In this document: positions 30,149 through 38,166 of the stretch, one piece after another
Position numbering within the stretch: the stretch's first letter is position 1
How the letters are laid out: each line of letters opens with the position of its first letter
Origin: Pseudonocardia lacus
GTDB lineage: Bacteria; Actinomycetota; Actinomycetes; Mycobacteriales; Pseudonocardiaceae
NCBI RefSeq assembly: GCF_018531445.1
Contig: NZ_JAHDTH010000052.1
Span: forward strand, 1 to 38,885
Direction of reading: 5' to 3'
DNA: 38,885 nucleotides
Translations under genes and position numbers: made by a program
Notes under the pieces: model-generated
Told to the model about the DNA's origin: nothing
Database searches by the model: none
Seen by the model: the letters and a program-made list of their open reading frames with translations, nothing else

Positions 30149-30769
30149 GTGCCCGATCCCGCCGCGCTGTTCGCCGACGCCGCCGCCACGGTCGTCGAGC
30201 TCGTCGACCGCATCGCCCCCGATGCCTGGGCCGGACCCGGCCTCGGCGCCTGGGACCTCAAGGCGCTGGTCGGGCACACCAGCCGGTCGCTGGTCACGGT
30301 GGCCGGCTACCCGCGGCTCCCCGCCGCCGACGAGCGCGTCGGCAGCGCGGCGGAGTACTACGCGGTGATCAAGACCGGCGGGCTGCCCGGCACGACCGAC
30401 CCCGAGGCGATCGTCGAGCGGGGCCGGCAGGCCGGGGCGCAGCTCGGCGCCGAGCCGGCCGCCGCGTTCCGGGCGCTGGTCGAGCCGGCGACCGAGAGGG
30501 TGGCGGCGCTCGGGCCGGACGCCGTCGTCGAGACGATCGCCGGCGGCATGCGGGTGCGGCACTACCTGCCGACCAGGACGTTCGAGCTGGTCGTGCACGG
30601 CCTGGACATCGCGGCGGCCACCGGCGAACCGGTCGAGTTCGCGCCCGAGGTGCTGGCCGAGGCCGTCGGGCTGGCCGCGCACACGGCAGTGCGCCTGGGC
30701 GAGGGCGTGCCGCTGCTGCTGGCGCTGACCGGGCGGCGCCCGCTGCCGGCCGGGTTCTGCGTGGTCTGA
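30149..30769 (+). CDS. Maleylpyruvate isomerase-like, mycothiol-type DinB-fold protein
   Basis: The 206-residue protein begins PDPAALFADAAATVVELVDRI and contains GAWDLKALVGHTSRSLVTVAGY, the helical metal-binding bundle of the maleylpyruvate isomerase/DinB group, and a second part with TRTFELVVHGLDIAAATGEP. Family members use mycothiol. I choose GTG 30149 because a -10 like TAGACT (30136-30141) lies seven bases upstream, giving a leaderless mRNA; a GTG at 30128 would give seven more residues and overlap the previous gene. The substrate is unknown. Confidence 0.82.
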   Translation: MPDPAALFADAAATVVELVDRIAPDAWAGPGLGAWDLKALVGHTSRSLVTVAGYPRLPAADERVGSAAEYYAVIKTGGLPGTTDPEAIVERGRQAGAQLGAEPAAAFRALVEPATERVAALGPDAVVETIAGGMRVRHYLPTRTFELVVHGLDIAAATGEPVEFAPEVLAEAVGLAAHTAVRLGEGVPLLLALTGRRPLPAGFCVV

Positions 30770-30841
30770 TCGCGGCGATGAGTTCCGCGGGCCGCGGCGG
30801 TCGTAGGGATGAACGTCCGGTTGAGCGAGAGGTGCAGGCAG

Positions 30842-31063
30842 ATGGCTGAGGTGAAGGGCCCCGCGTCCTACTTCCCGATGATCGAGAAGAAGTACGGCCG
30901 GCCCGTCGAGGAGTGGTTCGACGTCGTGCGCTCGGCCGTCGCGGCCAACCCCGCCGCCAAGCACATGGAGCTGGTGGCGCTGCTCAAGGACGAGCACGGC
31001 ATGGGCCACGGGCACGCCAACGCGGTGGTGGCGCACACGCTCAGGCTGGACCGCGCATCGTGA
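30842..31063 (+). CDS. DUF4287-domain protein
   Basis: This 73-residue protein is one DUF4287 domain: AEVKGPASYFPMIEKKYGRP, VEEWFDVVRSAVAANPAAKH, and the end GMGHGHANAVVAHTLR. Family members start with almost the same words, which supports ATG 30842; GAGAGG lies upstream. An ATG at 30809 in the same frame is possible. The role is unknown, though the domain is often found next to DUF5655 domains. It overlaps the methyltransferase by four bases. Confidence 0.85.
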   Translation: MAEVKGPASYFPMIEKKYGRPVEEWFDVVRSAVAANPAAKHMELVALLKDEHGMGHGHANAVVAHTLRLDRAS

Positions 31064-31905
31064 CGGCGCCCGGCGTGGCCGGCTCCAACGCCGAGGCCGC
31101 CCGCGCCTGGGACGGACCCCATGGCGACCTGTGGACCGACAACGCCGACCACTTCGACGCCCAGACCGCCGACTACCTGCCGGCGATCATGGAGGCCGCC
31201 GCCATCGTCCCCGACGCCGCCGTGCTCGACGTGGGCTGCGGGGCCGGTCGGCTGACCCAGGAGGCGGCCCGCCTCGCGCCCCGCGGCAGCGCCACCGGCG
31301 TCGACCTCTCGACCCGGCTCCTCGACCTCGCCCGCGGCCGGGCCGCGGCGGCCGGCTTCCGGAACGTCCGGTTCGAGCGGGCCGACGCCCAGACCGCCGA
31401 CCTCGGCACCGGGCGCTACGACCGGATCGTCAGCCGCAACGGGGTGATGTTCTTCGCCGACCCGGTCGCCGCCTTCACCAACCTCGCCCGCGCGCTCAGG
31501 CCCGGCGGTCGGCTGGCGCTCGGGGTCTGGCAGGCGGTCGAGCACAACCCGTGGTTCCCGGCGTTCCGCCGCGCCGTCGCGGCCGGGCGGGAGCTGCCGC
31601 CGCTGGCCACGGACGGTCCCGGTGCCTTCTCCTTCGGCGACCCCGAGCGCGTGCGGCGGCTGCTGACGGCGGCGGGGTTCACCGAACCGCACTTCGCCGA
31701 CGTCCGCGCGCCGGTCCACTACGGCGACCCCGCTGCCGCCGAGGTGGTCGTCTCGGGCATCGTGCGGGGGCTGCTCGACGAGCTCGACGAGCCGGCCAGG
31801 GCCGGCGCGCAGGAGGCGCTGCGGGCGACGCTGCGCGAGCACCTCGGGCCGGACGGCGTCCGCTTCGGGTCGGCGATGTGGATCATCACGGCCGGGAGGG
31901 CGTGA
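31060..31905 (+). CDS. Class I SAM-dependent methyltransferase
   Basis: The 281-residue enzyme has motif I VLDVGCGAGRLTQEAA, the acidic motif II in ATGVDLSTRLLDLARGRA, FERADAQTADLG, and the post-motifs RIVSRNGVMFFADP and LRPGGRLALGVWQ. It belongs to the UbiE/COQ5-like group. The substrate is unknown. The start GTG 31060 overlaps the DUF4287 stop (GTGA), indicating coupled translation. Confidence 0.9.
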   Translation: MTAPGVAGSNAEAARAWDGPHGDLWTDNADHFDAQTADYLPAIMEAAAIVPDAAVLDVGCGAGRLTQEAARLAPRGSATGVDLSTRLLDLARGRAAAAGFRNVRFERADAQTADLGTGRYDRIVSRNGVMFFADPVAAFTNLARALRPGGRLALGVWQAVEHNPWFPAFRRAVAAGRELPPLATDGPGAFSFGDPERVRRLLTAAGFTEPHFADVRAPVHYGDPAAAEVVVSGIVRGLLDELDEPARAGAQEALRATLREHLGPDGVRFGSAMWIITAGRA

Positions 31906-31969
31906 GAACCCCGCGGGTGGGCCCGGCTGGTGGTGCCGCGGATCGACCGCGCTCGCGACCATGGGACGC

Positions 31970-32545
31970 ATGGACGACGACACCGAGGCCAGGTGGCGGC
32001 AGATCCCGCCGGAGAACGAGATCCCGGTCGTGCTCCCGTGGGCGGCGCCGTTGGGCCGCACCGACCGGGCGGCCGTCGCGCTCGTCTGCGCCGAGGTCCA
32101 CACCACCGGGGTCGTGCTGCGCATCGTCGTGCGCACCCGGGAGCACGACCCGGGGCGGCTGACGTACCACCTCCCCGCCGTGCTGATCGGCGTCGAGCTC
32201 GCGGACGGGAGCGTCGCGGTCGCCGAGTCGTCGCCGGGATCGTCGCTGGGGCCGCAGGACCCGTCGCTGTGCCTCGGTGGTGGCATCTTCGGGTTCGACG
32301 GCGCGAGCATCGGCTTCCTGCTGGCGCCGCTGCCGCCACCCGGCCCGCTGACCCTGCACCACGCCTGGCCCGACGGCGGCATCCCGGAGACGTCCGTGCG
32401 CTTCGACGCCACCGAGGCCGTCGAGGCGGCGGCCGGGGTGCAGGTGCTCTGGGACCCCGCGCCGGTCGAGCGGCGCCACATCGACGAGCCGCGGCCGCAG
32501 CCGCCGGAGGGCGGCTGGTTCGCCCGGACCATGCTCGGGGAATGA
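31970..32545 (+). CDS. Conserved hypothetical protein, beta-rich
   Basis: The 191-residue product starts MDDDTEARWRQIPPENEIPV and has alternating hydrophobic strands (VALVCAEVHTTGVVLRIVVRTR, AVLIGVELADGSVAVAES, GPLTLHHAWPDGGIPET). It has no signal peptide or membrane helix. I recognise no family. An in-frame ATG nine bases upstream (31961) is equally possible, since neither start has a good ribosome site. The last four bases overlap the DinB-like gene, so the two are probably co-translated. Confidence 0.65.
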   Translation: MDDDTEARWRQIPPENEIPVVLPWAAPLGRTDRAAVALVCAEVHTTGVVLRIVVRTREHDPGRLTYHLPAVLIGVELADGSVAVAESSPGSSLGPQDPSLCLGGGIFGFDGASIGFLLAPLPPPGPLTLHHAWPDGGIPETSVRFDATEAVEAAAGVQVLWDPAPVERRHIDEPRPQPPEGGWFARTMLGE

Positions 32546-33078
32546 CGACCCCCCTCGCCGACTCGACGGCCGAACCGAGGATCGACCCCGCCCCGCTGGG
32601 AGCCGAGCGCGAGACGCTCACCGGGTTCCTGCGCTGGCAGCGCGACACCCTGCGGATCAAGTGCGCGGGCCTGGACGCCGAGCAGCTGGCGCGCCGCGCC
32701 GTCGAGCCGTCCGGGCTGAGCCTGCTGGGGCTCGTGCGGCACGCGGCCGAGGTCGAGCGGTCCTGGTTCCGCGAGCTGATGGCCGGCCTGGACGTCGCGC
32801 CGCTGTTCGGCGCCGACGAGGACGCCGACTTCGACGGCGCCGCCGCCGACCCGGAGCAGGTGGCCGAGGCCGTGGCGGCGTGGCGCGACGAGATGGCGTT
32901 CACCGACCGGTTCGTGGCCCAGGCCCCCGACCTCGACCTCGCCAGCGCCGTCGCGCACCCCGGCCTGGGCGTGGTGTCGCTGCGCTGGGTCCTGGTGCAC
33001 ATGATCGAGGAGTACGCCCGCCACGTCGGGCACGCCGACCTGCTGCGCGAGCGCATCGACGGAGCGGTGGGGGAGTAG
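32542..33078 (+). CDS. DinB-family protein (DUF664)
   Basis: The 178-residue protein has the DinB/DUF664 four-helix layout. ETLTGFLRWQRDTLRIKCAGL and SLLGLVRHAAEVERSWFRELM supply the first metal-site His, and LRWVLVHMIEEYARHVGHADLLRE supplies the other two His residues. Such proteins bind a metal and often act as thiol-dependent transferases. It starts at ATG 32542, overlapping the previous stop. It is the last gene before the repeat-rich non-coding tract. Confidence 0.87.
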   Translation: MTTPLADSTAEPRIDPAPLGAERETLTGFLRWQRDTLRIKCAGLDAEQLARRAVEPSGLSLLGLVRHAAEVERSWFRELMAGLDVAPLFGADEDADFDGAAADPEQVAEAVAAWRDEMAFTDRFVAQAPDLDLASAVAHPGLGVVSLRWVLVHMIEEYARHVGHADLLRERIDGAVGE

Positions 33079-33737
33079 GGGTCAGCGGTGTCCTTCGAGC
33101 GCGGTGATCGTGTGGCTTCGGCCCGCAGGTCGGCTGCCCTGCGGTTTAGCTGCGCCATAGCGGTCTGAGGGGCCTTCGGCGCTTTCGCGGGGCCTCCGTC
33201 GGCGCCTTCGCGGCGGGCGACCTCTGATCAAAGCAGGGGCTTCGGGGTGGAGTGGCCCGCTCCGCGGCCGGGCTCGGCCGGGCCCGGCCGAGCGAGGGGG
33301 CGTGCCTCGCAGCGTCGGGTGGGTGTCGCAGCGCTGGGTGGGTTGTCGCGGCGCGCCGGCGGGTTGCGACGATGCCGCTGGGTCTGCGCGGTGGGCGGGT
33401 CGTGCACGGCTGTGCGTGCGGGCGTGCCGGCGGGGGACTTCGGGGGTGGGGTGGCCGCTGCGCGGCTGGGCGGGGGCCGGGCTCGGGCGGGCGAGGGGGC
33501 CTCGCAGCGCCTCGGCGGTGTCACAGACCTGGTGAGGCGCTCGCAGCGCGCCGGCGGGCTGCGACGGCACCGCTGGGGCTGCGAGGCGGCGGATCCATGC
33601 ACCGCGCAGCGACCCGATCGAGTCCCTTTCGTCCGGATTACCCGATGGGGGCGCGACCAGTTGATCTTCACGGCGTTGGCCGGGTGTCCGGGGCGCAGAG
33701 CGGCGTCCGACCGTCCCGTCTTCGCCGGAGGCCCCGC
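33079..33737. repeat. Non-coding tract with a 195-bp tandem duplication and 19-20 bp subrepeats
   Basis: These 659 bases hold no gene I can support; open frames here are biased G/C reading. Two copies of an imperfect unit start at 33240 and 33438 (both CTTCGGGG). Inside each, a short motif (TCGCAGCG-like) recurs at 33307, 33326, 33346, 33365 and again at 33502, 33521, 33541, 33560. The steps of 19, 20 and 19 bp are identical and the offset is exactly 195 bp. Upstream, TCGGCGCYTTCGCGG occurs at 33176 and 33199. The tract ends at the promoter region of the SulP gene. Confidence 0.7.
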
Positions 33738-35915
33738 GTGACCCCGACCCGGACGTCCCGTCCCCGCACGCCCGTCGCCGCCGTGCTGCGCTTCGACCTC
33801 CCCGCCTCGCTCGTCGTGTTCCTGGTGGCGGTGCCGCTGTCGCTGGGGGTGGCGATGGCGTCCGGGGCGCCGCTGCTGGCGGGGCTGGTCGCCGCGGTGG
33901 TCGGCGGGGTCGTCGTCGGGCTGGTGGGCGGGTCGCCGTTGCAGGTCAGCGGGCCGGCGGCGGGGTTGACGGTGGTCGTGGCCGACCTGGTGACGCGGTT
34001 CGGGTGGGCGACGATGGCGGTGGTCACCATCGCGGCGGGGCTGCTGCAGATCGCGTTCGGGCTGGCCGGGGTGGCCCGGTTCGCCGCGGCGATCCCGCCG
34101 GCCGTCGTGCACGGGATGCTGGCCGGGATCGGGGTGACGATCGCGCTGTCGCAGCTGCACGTCGTCCTCGGAGGCCCGCCGCGGACGGGCGCGTGGGACA
34201 GCGTCGCGCAGCTGCCCGGTCAGCTGCTCGGGCTGCACGGGCCCGCGGTGCTGGTGGGGTTGGTGACGATCGCCGTCGTGCTGGGGTGGGGTCGGCTGCC
34301 GCGACAGCTGCGGGCGGTGCCCGGCCCGCTGGTCGGGGTGCTCGCGGCCACCGGGCTGGCCGCGCTGTGGCCGGACGTGCCCCGCGTCGACCTGCCCGGC
34401 GGGCTGCTGGACGCCGTCGCCCCGCCGACGTTCCCGCTGCCCGGCGCGACCTGGTCGGGCGTGGCGCTCGGAGTGCTGACGGTGGCCGTGGTCGCCAGCG
34501 TGGAGAGCCTGCTGTCGGCCGTCGCCGTCGACCGCATGCACGACGGCCCGCGCACCGACCCGGACCGCGAGCTCGTCGGGCAGGGCGCGGCCAACAGCCT
34601 GTCCGGGCTGCTCGGCGGGCTGCCGGTGACCGGGGTGATCGTGCGCAGCTCGACGAACGTGCGGGCGGGGGCGCGGACGCGGGCCTCGACCGTCCTGCAC
34701 GGCGCGTGGGTCGCGGTGTTCGGGATCGCGCTGGTCGGCGTCGTCGAGATGGTGCCGCTGGCGGCACTGGCCGGGCTGCTGGTGCTGGTCGGCGTGCAGC
34801 TGGTCAAGCTGGCCGACATCCGCACGGCGCGCCGGCACGGCGACCTGGCGCTGTACCTGGCGACCGCGCTCGGCGTGCTGCTGTTCACCCTGCTCGAAGG
34901 GGTCGCGCTGGGACTGGCGGTGGCCGGGCTGACCGTGCTGCTGCGGGCCGTGCGGGCCCGCATCGGGGTGACCGACCCCGGACCCGGCGGCGGGCCCGTG
35001 CACGTCGTGGTGCGCGGCGCGCTGAGCTTCCTGGCCGTGCCGGCGCTGTCGGCCGCGCTGGCCCGGGTGCCGGCGGGAGCCGTCGTGCGGGTCGACCTGG
35101 TCGTCGACTACATGGACCACACCGCCTTCGACCACCTCGACGGCTGGGCGCGGGCGCACCGGTTGACCGGCGGCGAGGTCACCGTCGACGAGCCCGGGCG
35201 ACCGGGGTCCGGGCGGCGGTGGCCGCACTCGCGGTTCGCGACCTGGTCGGAGTGGCAGTCGCGGCACCCCGACCTCGACGGCACGGAGCCGGCACCGGGG
35301 GCGGCGACGGCCGCGTTGCTGGCCGGCCTGGCCGCCTACCACGCCGAGACCGCGCCGGACATCCGTCCGGTCATGCGCGAGCTGGCGGACGGCCAGCGGC
35401 CCTCCGGGCTGCTGCTGGCCTGCGCGGACTCCCGCGTGGTGCCCAACATGATCACCCACAGCGGTCCGGGCGACCTGTTCACCGTGCAGAACGTCGGCAA
35501 CATGGTCAGCGGGACCGGGACGCACGCCGCCGTGCAGTACGCGACCACCGTGCTGGGGGTGCCGCTGATCGCGGTGTGCGGGCACGCCGGCTGCGGGGCG
35601 ATGCAGGCGCTGCTGGCCCGGGCGCGCCCGGGCGGCTTCCTGCGCGACTGGCTCGACACCGGCACGCCGAGCCTGTTGGCCTTCCGGTCGGGGCACCCGG
35701 TCGGGCGGGCGGCGCTGGCCGAGGGTCGCTGCGAGGTCGACGCGCTGGCCATGGTCAACGTGGCCGTGCAGCTCGACGTCCTGCGCCGGCACGGCGCGAA
35801 CGTGGAGCTGGTCGGTCTGTTCTACGACATCCCCACCGCGCGCGTGCTGGTGCTCGACGCCGACGGTGTGACGTTCAGCCCGGTCGTCGACGACGCCGGG
35901 GCGGGCGTCGGGTAG
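33738..35915 (+). CDS. SulP anion transporter fused to beta-carbonic anhydrase
   Basis: The 725-residue fusion has a SulP/SLC26 transporter of about ten helices. It starts FDLPASLVVFLVAVPLSLGVAMASGAPLLAG, with the signature QVSGPAAGLTVVVADLV and VASVESLLSAVAVDRMHDGP, then a STAS-like segment (VHVVVRGALSFLAVPALSAA). From about residue 545 follows a beta-class carbonic anhydrase with zinc ligands in LLACADSRVVPN and VCGHAGCGAMQ. It probably couples bicarbonate uptake to CO2/bicarbonate conversion. Start GTG 33738 has CGGAG upstream. The very long upstream extension of this frame is non-coding repeat. Confidence 0.92.
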   Translation: MTPTRTSRPRTPVAAVLRFDLPASLVVFLVAVPLSLGVAMASGAPLLAGLVAAVVGGVVVGLVGGSPLQVSGPAAGLTVVVADLVTRFGWATMAVVTIAAGLLQIAFGLAGVARFAAAIPPAVVHGMLAGIGVTIALSQLHVVLGGPPRTGAWDSVAQLPGQLLGLHGPAVLVGLVTIAVVLGWGRLPRQLRAVPGPLVGVLAATGLAALWPDVPRVDLPGGLLDAVAPPTFPLPGATWSGVALGVLTVAVVASVESLLSAVAVDRMHDGPRTDPDRELVGQGAANSLSGLLGGLPVTGVIVRSSTNVRAGARTRASTVLHGAWVAVFGIALVGVVEMVPLAALAGLLVLVGVQLVKLADIRTARRHGDLALYLATALGVLLFTLLEGVALGLAVAGLTVLLRAVRARIGVTDPGPGGGPVHVVVRGALSFLAVPALSAALARVPAGAVVRVDLVVDYMDHTAFDHLDGWARAHRLTGGEVTVDEPGRPGSGRRWPHSRFATWSEWQSRHPDLDGTEPAPGAATAALLAGLAAYHAETAPDIRPVMRELADGQRPSGLLLACADSRVVPNMITHSGPGDLFTVQNVGNMVSGTGTHAAVQYATTVLGVPLIAVCGHAGCGAMQALLARARPGGFLRDWLDTGTPSLLAFRSGHPVGRAALAEGRCEVDALAMVNVAVQLDVLRRHGANVELVGLFYDIPTARVLVLDADGVTFSPVVDDAGAGVG

Positions 35916-35932
35916 CGGCGCATACTCGGCCG

Positions 35933-36889
35933 GTGTCGTCGGTGATCATCGCGAAGCTGGCGGCGATCTTCGCGGTGGTGGCGGTCGGCTTCGGGTGCGG
36001 GCGGACCCCGATGTTCTCCGGCGCGCAGTCGTTGCGGCTGCTCACCGACCTGGCGTTCTTCGTGCTCACCCCGGCGCTGCTGTTCCGGCTGACCGCCTCG
36101 CTCGACCTGGCCGCCCTGCCCTGGGCGGTGATCGGCGTCTACTTCGCACCGACGGTCGTCCTGCTGCTGGCCGTCTACGCCGCGCAGCGGGTCTGGCTGC
36201 GCGCCGCCGAGCCGGCCGCCCCGTCCGTGCGGGCGATCACGGCGACGTTCGGCAACACCGTGCAGCTGGGCATCCCGATCGTGCTGGCGCTGTTCGGCGA
36301 CGCCGGGCTGGGCGTGCACGTGCCCATCACCAGCCTGCACGCCCTCATCCTGCTGAGCGTGCTGACGGTGCTGGTCGAGGCCGACCTCTCCCGGCGCGGC
36401 GAGGGCGGCCAGGGGGTGGCCGGCACCGTGCTGCTGACGGCCCGGCGCACCGTCGTGCACCCGGTGGTGCTGCCGGTGCTGGTCGGGTTGGTCGTGAACC
36501 TGGTCGGGCTGCCCGTCCCCGGCCCCCTCGACGAGGTGCTCGGGCTGCTGGGGCAGGCGGTCGTGCCGCTGTGCCTGCTGCTGATCGGGATGTCGCTGGC
36601 CCACCACGGCGTGCGGGGCGTGGCGGGGCCGGTGGTGTGGCTGTCGGTGGCGAAGCTGGTGGTGCACCCGGCGCTCGTGCTGGGCGTCGGGTACGCGGTC
36701 GGGCTGCGCGGGCTCGCGCTGACCGTCGTCGTGCTCTGCGCGGCGCTGCCGACCGGGTCGAACGCGCAGCTGTTCGCCCAGCGCTACCGGTCGCGCGAGG
36801 TCGAGACGACCGCCGCGCTGATGGCGTCGACGCTGGCCTTCGCGGTCACCGGGCCGGCCTGGTTGCTGGTGGTGGACGCGATCGCTTGA
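35933..36889 (+). CDS. AEC-family transporter (auxin efflux carrier-like)
   Basis: The 318-residue membrane protein has ten hydrophobic helices in two groups of five. The unwound-helix region TATFGNTVQLGIPIVLALFGD is the AEC hallmark, and the mirrored part is LTVVVLCAALPTGSNAQLFAQRY. Members export organic acids or related anions. It starts at GTG 35933, with a -10 like CATACT (35921-35926) six bases upstream, so it may be leaderless and separately transcribed from the SulP gene 17 bases before it. Confidence 0.9.
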   Translation: MSSVIIAKLAAIFAVVAVGFGCGRTPMFSGAQSLRLLTDLAFFVLTPALLFRLTASLDLAALPWAVIGVYFAPTVVLLLAVYAAQRVWLRAAEPAAPSVRAITATFGNTVQLGIPIVLALFGDAGLGVHVPITSLHALILLSVLTVLVEADLSRRGEGGQGVAGTVLLTARRTVVHPVVLPVLVGLVVNLVGLPVPGPLDEVLGLLGQAVVPLCLLLIGMSLAHHGVRGVAGPVVWLSVAKLVVHPALVLGVGYAVGLRGLALTVVVLCAALPTGSNAQLFAQRYRSREVETTAALMASTLAFAVTGPAWLLVVDAIA

Positions 36890-36893
36890 CGCG

Positions 36894-37355
36894 CTACCGG
36901 GGCTCGACCGCGCCATGGATCTCGAACACCGCGACCCGGCCGGCCGCCGCCGCGAACTGCTCCGGGTCGGCTCCCTGCACCAGCCCGATCCGCACGAAGA
37001 ACGCCACCCCGTGCGGCACCTCGCGCGGGAACGCCCGCATCACCGCCGTCCGCAGGTCGGGGTCCCGGACCTCGATGAGCGAGATCGGGCGCACCCGACG
37101 GCCGCGGCGCAGCTCGCCGCGTCCGGCGGCGCGGGCGTTGCGGGCCCAGTCGCAGTCGGGCAGGGCGGCGATCACGAACTCCCGGCCGTCGACGCGCAGC
37201 GGTGAGACGGGGGTGGAGCGCGGGGCGCCGGTGGTGCGGCCGGGAACGGTCAGCACGTGGATGGTGCCCAGGGGAAGGCCGACCCGGTGCAGCGCGCGGA
37301 CGACGCGGTTGGCGGGCTTGAGCCAGCCGGGGAGGGCGGCGCTCTGCTGCGGCAT
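36894..37355 (-). CDS. Deazaflavin (F420)-dependent nitroreductase-family protein
   Basis: The 153-residue split-barrel protein has PGWLKPANRVVRALHRVGLPLGTIHVLTVPGRTTGAPRSTPVSPLRVDGREFVI followed by DWARNARAAGRGELRRGRR, the pattern of Ddn-type deazaflavin-dependent reductases. Its target is unknown. It starts at ATG 37355 with AAGGGA upstream and is divergent from a MarR gene; a palindrome shared with the MarR promoter overlaps its probable -10, so MarR repression is likely. Confidence 0.87.
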   Translation of the reverse strand: MPQQSAALPGWLKPANRVVRALHRVGLPLGTIHVLTVPGRTTGAPRSTPVSPLRVDGREFVIAALPDCDWARNARAAGRGELRRGRRVRPISLIEVRDPDLRTAVMRAFPREVPHGVAFFVRIGLVQGADPEQFAAAAGRVAVFEIHGAVEPR

Positions 37356-37365
37356 CAGAAATCCC

Positions 37366-37414
37366 TTCGATAGTCGAACGATCGCCTCGACGGTAGATTA
37401 GTTCGAGTGTCGAA
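37366..37414. promoter_or_regulatory. Two identical TTCGA-N3-TCGAA palindromes, probable MarR operators
   Basis: TTCGATAGTCGAA (37366-37378) and TTCGAGTGTCGAA (37402-37414) share perfect 5-bp arms with a 3-bp centre, and their centres are 36 bp apart. The first overlaps the probable -10 of the leftward reductase gene; the second covers the GTG start and apparent transcription start of the MarR gene (-10 TAGATT, 37394-37399). Confidence 0.7.
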
Positions 37415-37862
37415 GCAAACCGACCTCCGTCGGCGCGTGGCGGAGGCCGCCGCCGACTTCGGCGCGGCCGCCGACGAGGTCGACGGGGCCGTCGCCGAGG
37501 TGCTCGGCGTCAACCGCACCGACCTGCGGATCATCGGAGCCGTGGCGCTGGCGGGAGAGCTGTCGGCGGGAGCGCTGGCGCGCGACGTCGGGCTCAGCCC
37601 GGCCGCGACGACGACCGCCGTCCAGCGGCTCGTCGCCGCCGGGCACCTGACCCGCGAGGTCGACCCGGCCGACCGCCGGCGCACCGTCCTGGCGCTCACG
37701 CCCGGGGCCGCCGAGCAGATCGAGCGCGCCTACGGACCGGTGGCGCGCGAGGGGCAGGAGGCACTGGAGGACTACACGACGGCCGAGCTGGCCGTCGTCG
37801 AGCGCTTCCTGCGGCAGGGCGTCGCGCTGCAGCGGGCCCACGCCGCCCGCATCCGCAGCTGA
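37407..37862 (+). CDS. MarR-family transcriptional regulator
   Basis: The 151-residue protein has the MarR winged helix: NRTDLRIIGAVALAGELSAGALARDVGLSPAATTTAVQRLVAAGHLTREVDPADRRRTVLALTP, with the wing in DPADRRRT. The N- and C-terminal helices that form the dimer flank it. It starts at GTG 37407, seven bases after TAGATT, and is leaderless. It very probably represses itself and the divergent reductase through the two palindromes in the gap. The inducing ligand is unknown. Confidence 0.9.
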   Translation: MSKQTDLRRRVAEAAADFGAAADEVDGAVAEVLGVNRTDLRIIGAVALAGELSAGALARDVGLSPAATTTAVQRLVAAGHLTREVDPADRRRTVLALTPGAAEQIERAYGPVAREGQEALEDYTTAELAVVERFLRQGVALQRAHAARIRS

Positions 37863-37864
37863 TC

Positions 37865-37930
37865 CGATCGAGAACGACGTTACGGGACCAACACGGCCCG
37901 AGTTGATCCCACAGCGTCGTTCTCGACGGC
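37865..37930. repeat. Palindromic element, copy 4 (divergent member)
   Basis: The element starts three bases after the MarR stop. Outer arms TCGAGAACGACG / CGTCGTTCTCGA are perfect, and the inner part (GGGACCAAC with GTTGATCCC) pairs with one mismatch. It is 66 bp and shares only the outer arms with copies 1-3. The remaining 236 bases to 38166 hold no gene; I see only AGGGG/CCCCT (38063-38076) and a short CCTGAGGA repeat near 38104. Confidence 0.7.
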
Positions 37931-38166
37931 GCGGGCGCGAGGAGCGGACGGAACCACTGGTCCTGCAAGTGGCGGTGCGGGTGGAGGACACGTTCCGGCC
38001 GTAACGCGGCGGTGGTCCGCCGCGAACAACCTCGGCGGGTGTGGATGGCCTGGTCGGCGATCAGGGGGTTACCCCTACTGATCGGCTGCGGGCGCGTCTG
38101 CGACCCTGAGGACCCTGAGGAAGGCTCCCGCGCCGGGGGTGCGTCCCCGACCGGGAGGACCAGAGC

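Noticed and set aside
33082-33570. A Pro/Arg/Ala-rich 162-codon frame on the minus strand.
   Set aside because: It covers the tandem repeat tract; the composition reflects the GC-rich repeats and no start signal or domain is visible.
33240-33570. CRISPR-like array because of regular short repeats.
   Set aside because: Units of 19-20 bp have no distinct spacers and are imperfect; no cas genes are present.
33252-33737. N-terminal extension of the SulP frame by 162 codons.
   Set aside because: The added residues are translated repeat DNA; GTG 33738 has a ribosome site and matches the usual SulP start.
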